From Paraburkholderia sp. BL23I1N1 (GTDB lineage: Bacteria > Pseudomonadota > Gammaproteobacteria > Burkholderiales > Burkholderiaceae), in the NCBI RefSeq assembly GCF_003610295.1, contig NZ_RAPV01000001.1, positions 2,170,001 to 2,234,000 of the forward strand: DNA of 64,000 bases, written 5' to 3'. Position numbers and translations under genes: made by a program. Below, in pieces: positions 46,392 to 55,546 of the stretch. Position 1 is the stretch's first letter, and each line of letters opens with the position of its first letter. The notes under the pieces are model-generated. The model was given only the letters and a program-made list of their open reading frames with translations, was not told the origin of the DNA and made no database searches.

Positions 46392-46476
46392 TGCTTTCAA
46401 TATGAAAGCACGCAAAGGCGCAATCGTCACACGAAAAAAACTTCCCTTTCCTAAGTATTCGCTGCGAACCGCAGCG
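46392..46476. promoter_or_regulatory. Two palindromes upstream of the amino acid permease
   Basis: TGCTTTCAATATGAAAGCA at 46392-46410 has perfect eight-base arms; CGCTGCG-AAC-CGCAGCG lies at 46460-46476. Neither is followed by a T run, so operators are more likely than terminators. The rest of the 290-bp gap to the permease shows no gene. Confidence 0.5.
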
Positions 46477-46663
46477 CGATAAACGCTCGCGAGCATTGGC
46501 GCGAATTATCGAAAATTTGGCGCAGTTCGCGAAGTCGTTTTATTTTTTAGCTACCTACCATGCGCTCACACCGAAACATCGAACGTCGGTCAACCGAGCG
46601 CCTCGACCACTCTTTCCCGGGTTTAGGCGAGTTCCAGACTAGCCAACAAAACTAGAGGCAGCG

Positions 46664-48115
46664 ATGAATGAACCCTACTCTCCGACGCGTTTGCTCGACG
46701 CGGAGAACCCCGTGGAACTGAAGGGCAATACGCTGGGCTTGTGGCAGATCGTGTTTCTCGTGATTTCCGCGGCGGCGCCGCTTACCGGCATGCTCGGTGC
46801 GGTGCCGCCCGCCATCAGTCTGGGCAATGGTGCAGGGATTCCGGGCGCATTCGTGATTGCCGGTATCGTGCTGCTGATTTTCAGCGTGGGCTTTGCGTCG
46901 ATGAGCCGGCATGTGGTGCGCGCCGGTGCGTTTTACGCGTACATCACCGCCGGACTCGGACGGCCAATAGGCATGGCCGGTGCACTGGTCGCGCTGATGT
47001 CGTACACCTTCATCCAGATCGCGCTGTATGGCCTGTTTGGATTTTTCTGCACGGTGATTCTTTCTCCACTGCTACACACCGCCATGCCCTGGTATGGCTA
47101 TTCGCTCATCTGCGTGGCGGTGGTGCAATTCACCGGTATTCGCGGCATCGATCTGAATAGCCGCTTGCTCGGCGTGCTGATGTGTCTCGAACTGGGCATT
47201 CTGCTGCTGCTCGCGATTGCGATCGTCGTGCATGGCGGCGGCCCGAACGGCCTCACGCTCGCACCGCTTACGCCGGAGCATGTGTTCAGCGGCCACCTTG
47301 GCATTGCAGTGATGTTCGCCTTCGCCTCGTTTATCGGCTTCGAAGCGACGGCGATTTACGGTAAGGAATGCCGTGATCCGAAAGTGACCGTGCCGCGTGC
47401 AACGTATGTATCGGTGATGCTGATTCTCGTGTTCTTCGCCTTCGTCACGTGGACGATTGTTTGCGCGTACGGACTGAACGACGTGGTCGCGGTCGCGACG
47501 AAGCAGCCCGGCGACTTCTGGTTCATTCAATCCGGCAAGTACCTGGGCGGTGCGGTGACGACGGTGATGAGCTTCCTGTTGCTCAGCAGTATCTTCGCGA
47601 GTCTGTTGTCGTTTCATAACACGCTGGTGCGCTATATCCACGCACTGAGCATGGAGGGCATCCTGCCGCAAGTGCTTAACCGGGTGCACGAAAAATACCG
47701 TTCGCCATATGTGGCGAGCTATCTGCAAACACTCTCGGTGTGCGTTCTGCTCGGGCTGTTCATCGCAGCAGGCAGCGATGCGTTCAACATCGTATTCAGC
47801 TGGAGTTCGGCGCTCGGCACGATCGGGATCGTGATGCTGCAAGCCGTGACGAGTTTTTCCGTTATCGCGTTCTTCCGCAAGACGCGCAAGGACACGCGTG
47901 TGTGGCACTCGTTTGTCGCGCCCCTCATGGGCGGCATCGGCCTGCTGTATATCGGCGTGATTCTGGTGCGCAATCTCGATGCGCTCAGCGGCTCCGATAG
48001 CCCGATCGTCAAGTCTTTCCCCTGGATCGTATTCGCGGTGGCGCTCGCCGGCGTCGTGATCGGTCTGATTCTGCGCCGCACGCGGCCGGATATCTACGCG
48101 CGCTTCGGGCAGTAA
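46664..48115 (+). CDS. APC-superfamily amino acid/amine permease
   Basis: A 483-residue, 12-helix transporter. NTLGLWQIVFLVISAAAPLT at the N-terminus and FASFIGFEATAIYGKECRDPKVTVPRATYVSV in helices 6-7 are typical of amino acid/polyamine/organocation permeases. GAGG lies upstream of the ATG. It follows the amine oxidase regulator and could import the amine or a related amino acid; substrate is not readable. Confidence 0.88.
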   Translation: MNEPYSPTRLLDAENPVELKGNTLGLWQIVFLVISAAAPLTGMLGAVPPAISLGNGAGIPGAFVIAGIVLLIFSVGFASMSRHVVRAGAFYAYITAGLGRPIGMAGALVALMSYTFIQIALYGLFGFFCTVILSPLLHTAMPWYGYSLICVAVVQFTGIRGIDLNSRLLGVLMCLELGILLLLAIAIVVHGGGPNGLTLAPLTPEHVFSGHLGIAVMFAFASFIGFEATAIYGKECRDPKVTVPRATYVSVMLILVFFAFVTWTIVCAYGLNDVVAVATKQPGDFWFIQSGKYLGGAVTTVMSFLLLSSIFASLLSFHNTLVRYIHALSMEGILPQVLNRVHEKYRSPYVASYLQTLSVCVLLGLFIAAGSDAFNIVFSWSSALGTIGIVMLQAVTSFSVIAFFRKTRKDTRVWHSFVAPLMGGIGLLYIGVILVRNLDALSGSDSPIVKSFPWIVFAVALAGVVIGLILRRTRPDIYARFGQ

Positions 48116-48248
48116 TCGAACCGCGCGCAAGGCACTCAGCGCGCAATCTCGTCACGTTCTAACGATCGACTGCTGCCGCTCATTCCCGGGCGGCAGCGGA
48201 GGGGTGTCGTTCGTCCGTTGATTTCACCACTCAACTTTCGACAAAACT

Positions 48249-49463
48249 ATGGCAGACAAATTCGTCAGGCGCTCGGCGCTCGCGCTGGCCGCGTTCGGCC
48301 TCGCGATGGGCGCGCATGCGCAATCTTCGGTGACGCTCTATGGCACGGTCGACGCCGGCGTCGTCTACACGACCAACCAGCAAACGACGCTCGCCAACGG
48401 CAGCACCAACGGCCACGCGAATTATCAACTGGCGGGCGGCAACCTGGTGCCGTCGCGTTGGGGCTTGACGGGCGCTGAGGATATCGGCGGCGGCACCACG
48501 GTGAACCTCACGTTGGAGAACAGCTTTCTGATCGGCAACGGTGCGATGTTGCAATCGAATACGCTCTTCAACCGCAACGCCTGGGTCGGTTTGAACAACG
48601 GCACGTACGGCGCGCTGACATTCGGCCGTCAATACGATCCGTTCTCCGACTACATGGGCGCGTATGCGTCAAGCAATAACTGGGCGACGTTGTACGGCTC
48701 GCATCTCGGCGACGTCGACAACCTCAACGAAGCCTTTAACTTCAACAACTCGATCAAGTACATCAGCCCGAGCTTCGGCGGGTTGACGGTCGGCGGATTG
48801 TTCAGCCTGGGTGGCGTGGCGGGGAATTTTTCGCAGAACAAGGGCTGGGCGCTAGCGGCGAATTACGCACAGGGTTCGTTGTCGTTGAGCGCGGGGTATC
48901 TTGAGTTGAACCAGCCGTTGCAGGCGGCCTTAGGCGGGACGGCCGGGTATATCGGCGATTTCAGTTGCGCGAATGCCGACGCGTCGTATTGTCTGCTGCA
49001 GCAGGCAAGCAAGGTGAGGATTTTCGGAGCAGGGGGCTCGTATGCATTCGGCAAGGCGGGCGTGGCGTTGAGCTATACGCATACGCGTCTGTCGCAGAGC
49101 CAGTATTTCGCGAGTGCGGCGAGACCTGCGGGAGCGGATATCTCTTTCGATATTGCCGAGTTGAATACGACCTACATGCTCGCGCCGGATCTGCAACTCG
49201 GTCTGGCGTATATCTTCAACGACGCCAAACCGAGCGGCAGTGCTTCGACGCGCGTGCATCAGGTCAACCTGGGGGCGGTGTACAGCTTGTCGAAGCGGAC
49301 GGCGGTCTATGCGGTGGCGATTGGGCAAAAATCGTCCGGCGCGGGGCTCGGGGTTAATCCGGTGACGGGGCAGACGGAGAATCTGGCGCAGATTCCGAAT
49401 ATTGTCAATGCCGACACGGATAAACAACTCTCCGTGATCGTCGGCATCCGGCACAATTTTTAG
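48249..49463 (+). CDS. Outer-membrane porin (Burkholderia type), second copy
   Basis: A 404-residue porin with a signal peptide ending GAHA before QSSVTLYGTVDAGVVYTTN, then SRWGLTGAEDIGGGTTVNLTLE, NRNAWVGLNNGTYGALTFGRQYDPFSDYMG and a C-terminal SVIVGIRHNF with the terminal Phe. It is probably transcribed with or after the permease. Its stop codon overlaps the stop of the convergent small gene by three bases. Confidence 0.92.
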   Translation: MADKFVRRSALALAAFGLAMGAHAQSSVTLYGTVDAGVVYTTNQQTTLANGSTNGHANYQLAGGNLVPSRWGLTGAEDIGGGTTVNLTLENSFLIGNGAMLQSNTLFNRNAWVGLNNGTYGALTFGRQYDPFSDYMGAYASSNNWATLYGSHLGDVDNLNEAFNFNNSIKYISPSFGGLTVGGLFSLGGVAGNFSQNKGWALAANYAQGSLSLSAGYLELNQPLQAALGGTAGYIGDFSCANADASYCLLQQASKVRIFGAGGSYAFGKAGVALSYTHTRLSQSQYFASAARPAGADISFDIAELNTTYMLAPDLQLGLAYIFNDAKPSGSASTRVHQVNLGAVYSLSKRTAVYAVAIGQKSSGAGLGVNPVTGQTENLAQIPNIVNADTDKQLSVIVGIRHNF

Positions 49464-49825
49464 TCTGCCACGCGTTTGTCCGCGAGCGCGTTCTGGCAAT
49501 CCGCCAGTACCTGTTTTACCAGTCGCGCTTGAGGATCAAGCTCGTCCGTATCGAGAATCTCCTCGACGGCGTCGCGCGCCCAGTCGGCATCGACAAATTT
49601 CGCGTGCCGCCGCGCAATCTCCAGCGCGGTTGCCGACAACCTGGCGATACTCAACCAGTCTGCCTCCCGGGACCGATGGTCGAGCCACTTATGGGCGGCC
49701 TGCACGTGGAAAGCCGCGTCAGGCCAGTCCTCGTTCAGGTAGTAAGCGCCAAGGCAGCCGCATGTGAGCCAGCACAACAGCTCCAAACGGTCCCGTGGAC
49801 TCAGATGATGGCGTACATCACTCAT
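49460..49825 (-). CDS. Conserved-looking hypothetical protein, 121 residues
   Basis: Starts at ATG 49825 (MSDVRHHLSPRDRLELLCWL). Helix-rich and soluble, with CGCLGAYYLNEDWPDAAFHVQAAHKWLDHRSREADW followed by an acidic C-terminal half. No family is recognised. A longer frame upstream has no plausible start. It may be cotranscribed ahead of nothing else; the methyltransferase gene on the same strand lies upstream. Confidence 0.6.
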   Translation of the reverse strand: MSDVRHHLSPRDRLELLCWLTCGCLGAYYLNEDWPDAAFHVQAAHKWLDHRSREADWLSIARLSATALEIARRHAKFVDADWARDAVEEILDTDELDPQARLVKQVLADCQNALADKRVAD

Positions 49826-49998
49826 GGCGACGCTCGCTGCTGTAAATTGCGTTCCGGTCAGGACGGCAAGCCGTCCTCCGCTTCCGTTACACAATATCAC
49901 GCAGAATTCACGAGCGGCAATGCCTGGTTGACCCAGGCGGCTCCGGCGCCACAATCACCGCGCGGCGGCACCCGGAACCGGACGCCAGCCCGGCCCCG

Positions 49999-50775
49999 CT
50001 AGCGCGTGGCGACGATAAACAGCCGCGGGAACGGCAACAGCACGGTGCCGTCGGACAGGGCCGGATACGCCCGCGCGATCGCATCCCGGTAGCGCTCCAG
50101 AAAGACGCCTTCCTCGCTGTCGTCGAGCTCGGCCAGGAACGGCCTCAGCGCGCTGCCTTTGAACCATTCGACCACCGAATCCGCGCCGCCGGCCAGCGGG
50201 TGGTGGTAGACGGTGCGCCACACGTCGACCCGCACGCACTGCGGCTTGAGCAGCGAGTAGTACCAGTCGGCGCCGTAGCGCATGGTGCGTTCCACACCTT
50301 TCAGCTTGTTGGCCCAGGGGCCGTCCGCCGCGATTTCGCGCAGCAGACGGTGCGCGGGCTCGTCGAGATTGTCCGGCATTTGCACGGCAAGGCTGCCGCC
50401 CGGCGCGAGTTTCTTCACCAGCGACGCAAACACCTGCTCGTGATTCGGCACCCACTGCAGCACGGCGTTGGCGAGGATCAGGTCGTAGGGGCCCGGCGCC
50501 TCCCATGTCGCAATGTCGCTTACTTCGAACTGGAATTGCGGCAGGCGCTTTCTGGCCGCCGCGATCATGTCGGCGGAACTGTCCAGACCGCTGACCGCCG
50601 CGCCGGGCAGGCGGGCCGCCAGTGCTTCAGTCGAGTTGCCGGGGCCGCAGCCGATGTCGACCGCCACGCGCACATCCGTTGCCGGGACCGCCGCCAGCAG
50701 ATCCCTAACGGGGCGCGTGCGTTCGTTTTCAAATAACACGTACTGCTTCGCATGCCAATTCGTCGTTGAAGTCAT
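49999..50775 (-). CDS. tam: Trans-aconitate 2-methyltransferase
   Basis: A 258-residue SAM-dependent methyltransferase that esterifies trans-aconitate, a damaging isomer of cis-aconitate. The SAM motif VAVDIGCGPGNSTEALAARLP is followed by SGLDSSADMIAAARKRLP, DLILANAVLQWVPNHE and the Tam-type Y-rich segment near GADWYYSLL. ATG 50775 (MTSTTNWHAKQYVLFENERTR) is chosen for AAGGAG upstream; the WhaxqYlxFexeRtrPxxDLL N-terminus is characteristic of Tam. Confidence 0.9.
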   Translation of the reverse strand: MTSTTNWHAKQYVLFENERTRPVRDLLAAVPATDVRVAVDIGCGPGNSTEALAARLPGAAVSGLDSSADMIAAARKRLPQFQFEVSDIATWEAPGPYDLILANAVLQWVPNHEQVFASLVKKLAPGGSLAVQMPDNLDEPAHRLLREIAADGPWANKLKGVERTMRYGADWYYSLLKPQCVRVDVWRTVYHHPLAGGADSVVEWFKGSALRPFLAELDDSEEGVFLERYRDAIARAYPALSDGTVLLPFPRLFIVATR

Positions 50776-50936
50776 CTCGCGCTCCTTTGTGTCGATCGCT
50801 GGATCGTTTCCGTTGACATCCGCGCGCCGTCTGCGGTCTGCGGTGTGCGGTGTCAAGCCGATCCAATCCGCTCATTCTCTTCGGTGATGAAGGCGGAGTA
50901 AAATGAATTTATCATTCTGATTCCTTCATTTTTCTA

Positions 50937-51833
50937 ATGAAAATCGACACGCTCGGCGTGCAGGCATTCGTCGCGATTGCGGATCGCGGCAGCTTTCAAG
51001 CCGCCGCCGATTCGCTCCACGTCACGCAAACGGCCATTACGCAACGCCTGCGGAAGCTCGAAACGTTTCTCGGCGTCACGCTGATCGAGCGGACCACCCG
51101 GTCCATGGCGCTGACGGAAATAGGGCGCACTTTTCTGCCGCAGGCGCGGCGTTTGTTGGGCGAGCTTGCCGATGCGCTGGTGGAAATTCGCGAGACCGGC
51201 GTGGCGCGTCGCGGCGACGTGTCGATCGCCTGTGTGCCCACCGTCGGCGTGCAGTATCTGCCGCGCATTTTGCAGGCGTATGCCGGGCGCTATCCGCATA
51301 ACCGCATCAAGATTCTCGATCACGCCTCGTCCGCGGTGGAGGAGGCCGTGCTGCGCCGGGAGGTGGAGTTCGGCATCAATATCGCCGGCGAGCATCATCC
51401 GGATCTTGCCAGCGTGCCGTTGACGGAAGACCGCTACGTGCTGATTTGCCATGAAGATCATCCGCTGGCAAAACGGCGGCGCATCGCCTGGCCGCAATTG
51501 CAACCGTATCCGCTGATTTTTGCCGGCGAGGTCAGCGGCAATCGCGCCTTGCTCGATGTCGCGCTGGAAAAGAGCGAACTGGCGCTGCGCTCGTTTTATG
51601 AAGTGCAACGCAGTTCGACTGCGGTTGGCCTGGTCGCTCAGGGCGTGGGCGCCGCCGTCGTGCCGGCGCTAGCGATTCAGAAGGGCGCGTATCCGACAGT
51701 TCGCACAGTCGAACTCACGCATCCGGTGGTGTCGCGTACGCTGGTTCTCGTGGCGCGCAAGACTGCCCAGTTGTCGCCGGCGGCGCAGGCGCTGTACGAC
51801 ATGATTCTCGGGCAGGCGACGCTCAAAGCGTGA
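50937..51833 (+). CDS. LysR-family regulator
   Basis: A 298-residue protein with FVAIADRGSFQAAADSLHVTQTAITQRLRKLETFLGVTLIER as DNA-binding helices and a periplasmic-binding-like effector domain (VSIACVPTVGVQYLPRIL). It diverges from tam with a short AT-rich promoter region between them, so it may control tam, but its effector is unknown. Confidence 0.88.
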   Translation: MKIDTLGVQAFVAIADRGSFQAAADSLHVTQTAITQRLRKLETFLGVTLIERTTRSMALTEIGRTFLPQARRLLGELADALVEIRETGVARRGDVSIACVPTVGVQYLPRILQAYAGRYPHNRIKILDHASSAVEEAVLRREVEFGINIAGEHHPDLASVPLTEDRYVLICHEDHPLAKRRRIAWPQLQPYPLIFAGEVSGNRALLDVALEKSELALRSFYEVQRSSTAVGLVAQGVGAAVVPALAIQKGAYPTVRTVELTHPVVSRTLVLVARKTAQLSPAAQALYDMILGQATLKA

Positions 51834-51842
51834 TGCGGAACC

Positions 51843-52490
51843 CTACAAACACTGCGCCCGCAAACAGCTTGCCGCATGGCTCAGATCGTGTTCGATCGCG
51901 CGCCGCACACCGGCCGGGTCACCCGCTTTTGCGGCGTTCAGCAATTCGTCGTGCGCGTCGTTGAGCGTGCCGGCAAAGTGCGTATCGCCAAACAACAGAT
52001 TCGAAATTGGCCCGACCTGAAGCCACACTGTTTCGATCAACTCGAGCAGAAGCGGCGAGCCTGCCGCGCGGTACAGAATCAGATGGAACGCTTCGTTGGC
52101 GTCGAGAAAGCCCTTGGCGTCGGCGCTCAGCAGGGACCGCGCCATCTCCTCGTTCAGTTTTTCCAGCGTGTCCAGATCGTGCGCGCTGAGATTCGGCGTG
52201 CCCAGTTCGGCGGCCTGGCCCTCGAGAATCATGCGCACACGCAGCACATCGTCGAATTGTGCTTTCGACAGACGCGGTACCGTCACGCCGCAATTGGGCA
52301 CGTTCACCAGTGCGGATTCCGCCGCGAGACGCTGCAAGGCGGAGCGCACCGGCATCTCGCCCACGCCGAGTTCGGCGGCGACGTGCCGGATCTTGATGCG
52401 CTCGCCCGGCACGAAGCGCCCGATCGTCAGCCATTGCCGCAGCGTTTCGTAAGTCTGGTCCTGCAGCGTGTGATGGCGCAAAGTTTTCAT
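51843..52490 (-). CDS. GntR-family regulator with FCD domain
   Basis: A 215-residue protein: winged helix (YETLRQWLTIGRFVPGERIKIRHVAAELGVGEMPVRSALQRLAAE) then the all-helical FCD ligand domain with the metal-site residues in DANEAFHLILYRAAG and HDEL. ATG 52490 (MKTLRHHTLQDQTYE) is used; the upstream in-frame start adds unlikely residues. It ends the minus-strand set after the aminotransferase and may regulate the polyamine genes. Confidence 0.88.
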   Translation of the reverse strand: MKTLRHHTLQDQTYETLRQWLTIGRFVPGERIKIRHVAAELGVGEMPVRSALQRLAAESALVNVPNCGVTVPRLSKAQFDDVLRVRMILEGQAAELGTPNLSAHDLDTLEKLNEEMARSLLSADAKGFLDANEAFHLILYRAAGSPLLLELIETVWLQVGPISNLLFGDTHFAGTLNDAHDELLNAAKAGDPAGVRRAIEHDLSHAASCLRAQCL

Positions 52491-52588
52491 AAAGCTCGTT
52501 GCGGGGACCGAAAAAAGGCTGTGAATAGGCTGCAAAAAAGCCGCGAGTTAGCGTCGGCCCTACTCGATCGGTCTCGATCCGACCAGGC

Positions 52589-53974
52589 TCAGGTTAGTTC
52601 GGCAAGGCAGGCGTCGAACGTGGAAACCAGTTTGTCGACGGCGGCCACCGACGTTTCCGGGCACACCAGAATCATGTTATGAAACGGCGTAATCAGCACG
52701 CCGCGATTGAGCAGGTACAGGTGCACGACATGCTCCAGTTCCGGATCAAGTTGATTGCCGGCTTCGGCGCCATTGCGCGGCGGTGTCGGCGTGAACTGGA
52801 ATTCGGTGCGGGCGCCGACACGCGTCACGCACCACGCAAGTCCATGACGCTCGATCGCACTTCTCAGGCCGGCCTCGATCCGCTCGGCGAGCGCGAACAT
52901 GTGCTCGTAGGCGGCATCGGTCATCACTTCGGCGAGCGTCGCGCGGATCGCACTCATGGCCAGCATGTTCGCCGTCAGCGTGGTGCCGATGCCGGAATGG
53001 CCGGGCGGTGCGCTGCGCTTGGCGTGCTGCGCGCGGGCCGCCAGCTCGGCGCTGAAACCGTACACCGCGCACGGAAAGCCGCCGCCCACCGGTTTGCCGA
53101 GGATGAACAGATCGAGTTCGAGGCCGTACGCTTTCGAGTAACCGCCCGGCCCGCAACTGATGGTGTGGGTTTCGTCAATCGCCAGCAGGGTGCCGTAGCG
53201 GCGCATCAGCGCTTGCGCTTGCCGCCAGTAGTCCGGTTCGGGCAGCACCATGCCGATGTTGGTCATGGCGGGTTCGGCCAGCACACAGGCGACGTCGCCG
53301 TCTTTCAGCGCATTTTCCAATGCGGACAGGTCGTTGAATTCGATCACGCGGGTGCTTTCGAGCAGGTCGTGCACCTGGCCGATCAGGCTGTCGCGCTGTT
53401 GCGGTTTGCCGTCGACGAGATCGACGAATACGTCGTCGACGGTGCCGTGATAGCAGCCGTTGAAGATCACGATTTGCCGGCGTCCGGTCGCGGCGCGTGC
53501 CCAGCGCAATGCAAAGCGGTTAGCGTCGCTTGCCGTCATTGCGAACTGCCAGTAGGGCAGCCCGAAACGTCGCGCAAGTTCTTCGCCGACCCACGCGGCG
53601 TCTTCGCCCGGCAGCATGGTCGTCAAGCCGCGCTCGGCCTGGGCCGCCAGCGCGCGGGCCACCGGGGCCGGCGAGTGGCCGAACATCGCACCTGTGTCGC
53701 CGAGGCAGAAGTCGGCGTAGCGATGGCCGTCCACGTCGGTAAAACTGGCGCCGCGGGCTTGATCGACGTAGAGCGAGAAGGGTGTCGACCAGTCGTTCAT
53801 CCAGTGCAGCGGCACGCCGAATAACAGGTGGCGCGCGGCGCGTTCGGATAGCGCGCGTGATTTCGGCATGGCTTCGGCAAACGCGCGGCGTTCGCGTTCG
53901 ACGAGCGCTTGCGCACGCTCCCAGTTGATGCCGTTGCGGGTAGTCAAATCCGGCTTCTCCAATGAGGTTTCCAT
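52589..53974 (-). CDS. Class III PLP aminotransferase
   Basis: A 461-residue fold-type I enzyme: GHRYADFCLGDTGAMFGHSPAPVARAL, the PLP-binding Asp in LLAIDETHTIS, the Schiff-base Lys in FILGKPVGGGFPCAVYGF, and GTTLTANMLAMSAIRATL. The aspartate aminotransferase family and glutamate-1-semialdehyde aminomutase look alike; the context with a PuuA-like synthetase suggests a polyamine or omega-amino acid transaminase. It follows the PuuA-like gene by 24 bp on the same strand. Confidence 0.87.
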   Translation of the reverse strand: METSLEKPDLTTRNGINWERAQALVERERRAFAEAMPKSRALSERAARHLLFGVPLHWMNDWSTPFSLYVDQARGASFTDVDGHRYADFCLGDTGAMFGHSPAPVARALAAQAERGLTTMLPGEDAAWVGEELARRFGLPYWQFAMTASDANRFALRWARAATGRRQIVIFNGCYHGTVDDVFVDLVDGKPQQRDSLIGQVHDLLESTRVIEFNDLSALENALKDGDVACVLAEPAMTNIGMVLPEPDYWRQAQALMRRYGTLLAIDETHTISCGPGGYSKAYGLELDLFILGKPVGGGFPCAVYGFSAELAARAQHAKRSAPPGHSGIGTTLTANMLAMSAIRATLAEVMTDAAYEHMFALAERIEAGLRSAIERHGLAWCVTRVGARTEFQFTPTPPRNGAEAGNQLDPELEHVVHLYLLNRGVLITPFHNMILVCPETSVAAVDKLVSTFDACLAELT

Positions 53975-53998
53975 AATGTTGCTATCGGTCGCCCTCGC

Positions 53999-55360
53999 TC
54001 ACACGAGCAGTTGCAGATGCTCACGTTCCCACGCGGTAATGCCTTGCGAGAAGGTCTCGAATTCCTTTTCCTTCACCGCGCAATACGCCTGCACGAAGTT
54101 GTCGCCGAGCACGTCCGCGAGTCCGGTGCACTTCAGGAGCGCCTTGAGCGCGTCTTCGAGACCGCGCGGCAATTCGTATTCGAGGTCGTACGCGCTTTCG
54201 ATCATCGGCGCCGATGCTTCCTGCTGCTCCACCATGCCGAGATAGCCGCAGGCGAGGGTGGCCGCCATCGCGAGATACGGATTGACGTCGACGCCCGGCA
54301 CGCGGTTTTCGAGCCGCCGGCCGTCCGGCCCGGAGTTCGGCACGCGGATGCCGCAGGTGCGGTTGTCGTAGCCCCAGCGCACGTTGATCGGCGCCGCGGT
54401 AAAGCGCGACAGGCGCCGATAGGAATTCACGTAGGGCGCGAACATCGGCATGGCTTGCGGCATGTACTTCTGCAAGCCGCCGATATAGTTGAAAAACAGC
54501 GGGCTGGCCGATCCGTCAGGCAGCGAAAAGATGTTCTCGCTGGTTTGACTATCGACGATGCTCTGATGAATGTGCATCGCGCTGCCGGGTTCATGCTCCA
54601 TCGGCTTGGCCATGAACGTCGCGAAAATGCCATGACGGTACGCGGTTTCGCGCACCGCGCGCTTGAACAGGAACACGCGGTCGGCGAGATCGAGCGCGTC
54701 GCCATGAGAAAAGTTGATTTCCATTTGCCCCGCGCCGACTTCGTGCACGAGCGTTTCGACACCGAGATGCGTGGTCTCGCAGAAGCGCGAAAGGTCCTGA
54801 AAAAACGGATCGAATTCGTTGACGGCGTCGATCGAAAACGACTGACGGCCGGCTTCGTGACGCCCCGCGCGGCCGAGCGGCGGACGCAGCGGTTCATGCG
54901 GATTCTCGTTCTGGGCGATCAGGTAAAACTCCATCTCCGGCGCGACCACGGGACGCCAGCCTTTTTCCTCATAGAGTTTCAGCACGCGCCGCAAGACCGC
55001 GCGCGGCGAAATGCCGATCGGCTTGCCGTCGAGTCCGACGCAATCGTGGATCACCACCGCGACCTGCTCGATGGCCCACGGCACGAGCCGCACCGTATTC
55101 GGATCCGGAATGCAGAGCATGTCGGGATCGCTCGGCCCGACAAAGCGCTCGAAATCCGCGAACTCGCCGTTGACGGTGATCATCAACAGCGCGTTCGACA
55201 TGTGCATCTTGCCTTCCGAGAGAAACAGGTTCTTCGGCACGATCTTGCCGCGCGCGACGCCCGTCATGTCCGGGATCACGCATTCCACTTCATGAATGCG
55301 GTGCTGTTCCAGGAATTCACGCAGATCCGCACGCAGGTCGCCGCGTAGGTCGCTTTGCAA
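53999..55360 (-). CDS. Glutamine synthetase family protein (gamma-glutamylpolyamine synthetase, PuuA-like)
   Basis: A 453-residue ligase. Metal and ATP sites are visible: APEMEFYL, VHEVGAGQMEINFSHGDALDLADRVFLFK, FMAKPMEHEPGSAMHIHQS and NVRWGYDNRTCGIRVPNS followed by RLENRVPGVDVNPYLAMAA. The Tyr-adenylation loop of true GlnA is absent. PuuA-type enzymes attach glutamate to putrescine or other amines for catabolism. Two ATTTGATCAAAT palindromes lie in the divergent region to the AraC gene. The exact amine is inferred from the neighbouring polyamine genes. Confidence 0.88.
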   Translation of the reverse strand: MQSDLRGDLRADLREFLEQHRIHEVECVIPDMTGVARGKIVPKNLFLSEGKMHMSNALLMITVNGEFADFERFVGPSDPDMLCIPDPNTVRLVPWAIEQVAVVIHDCVGLDGKPIGISPRAVLRRVLKLYEEKGWRPVVAPEMEFYLIAQNENPHEPLRPPLGRAGRHEAGRQSFSIDAVNEFDPFFQDLSRFCETTHLGVETLVHEVGAGQMEINFSHGDALDLADRVFLFKRAVRETAYRHGIFATFMAKPMEHEPGSAMHIHQSIVDSQTSENIFSLPDGSASPLFFNYIGGLQKYMPQAMPMFAPYVNSYRRLSRFTAAPINVRWGYDNRTCGIRVPNSGPDGRRLENRVPGVDVNPYLAMAATLACGYLGMVEQQEASAPMIESAYDLEYELPRGLEDALKALLKCTGLADVLGDNFVQAYCAVKEKEFETFSQGITAWEREHLQLLV

Positions 55361-55460
55361 GGTTGACTCCAGTCGGTTGATGTAGACGGCGCGAAGCGCA
55401 ACTGCAAACCTTGCGCGACGAACTGCCTGTTCGGGAAAGCTGGGCGTTTTGCATCATGGG

Positions 55461-55511
55461 ATTTGATCAAATCATCGCACGGATTTTTCCTTTTGGGCAA
55501 TTTGATCAAAT
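55461..55511. promoter_or_regulatory. Paired ATTTGATCAAAT operators
   Basis: The perfect 12-bp palindrome ATTTGATCAAAT occurs at 55461-55472 and again at 55500-55511, 39 bp apart, between the divergent PuuA-like and AraC genes. A dimeric repressor, possibly the GntR regulator at 51843, could bind both. The protein is not identified. Confidence 0.75.
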
Positions 55512-55546
55512 ATCATCGACATATCGAGGGAAGCCAAGAACCGTCC

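Noticed and set aside
46392..46410. Terminator for the AraC gene at 46371
   Set aside because: The palindrome is not GC-rich and has no following T run, so an operator is more likely.
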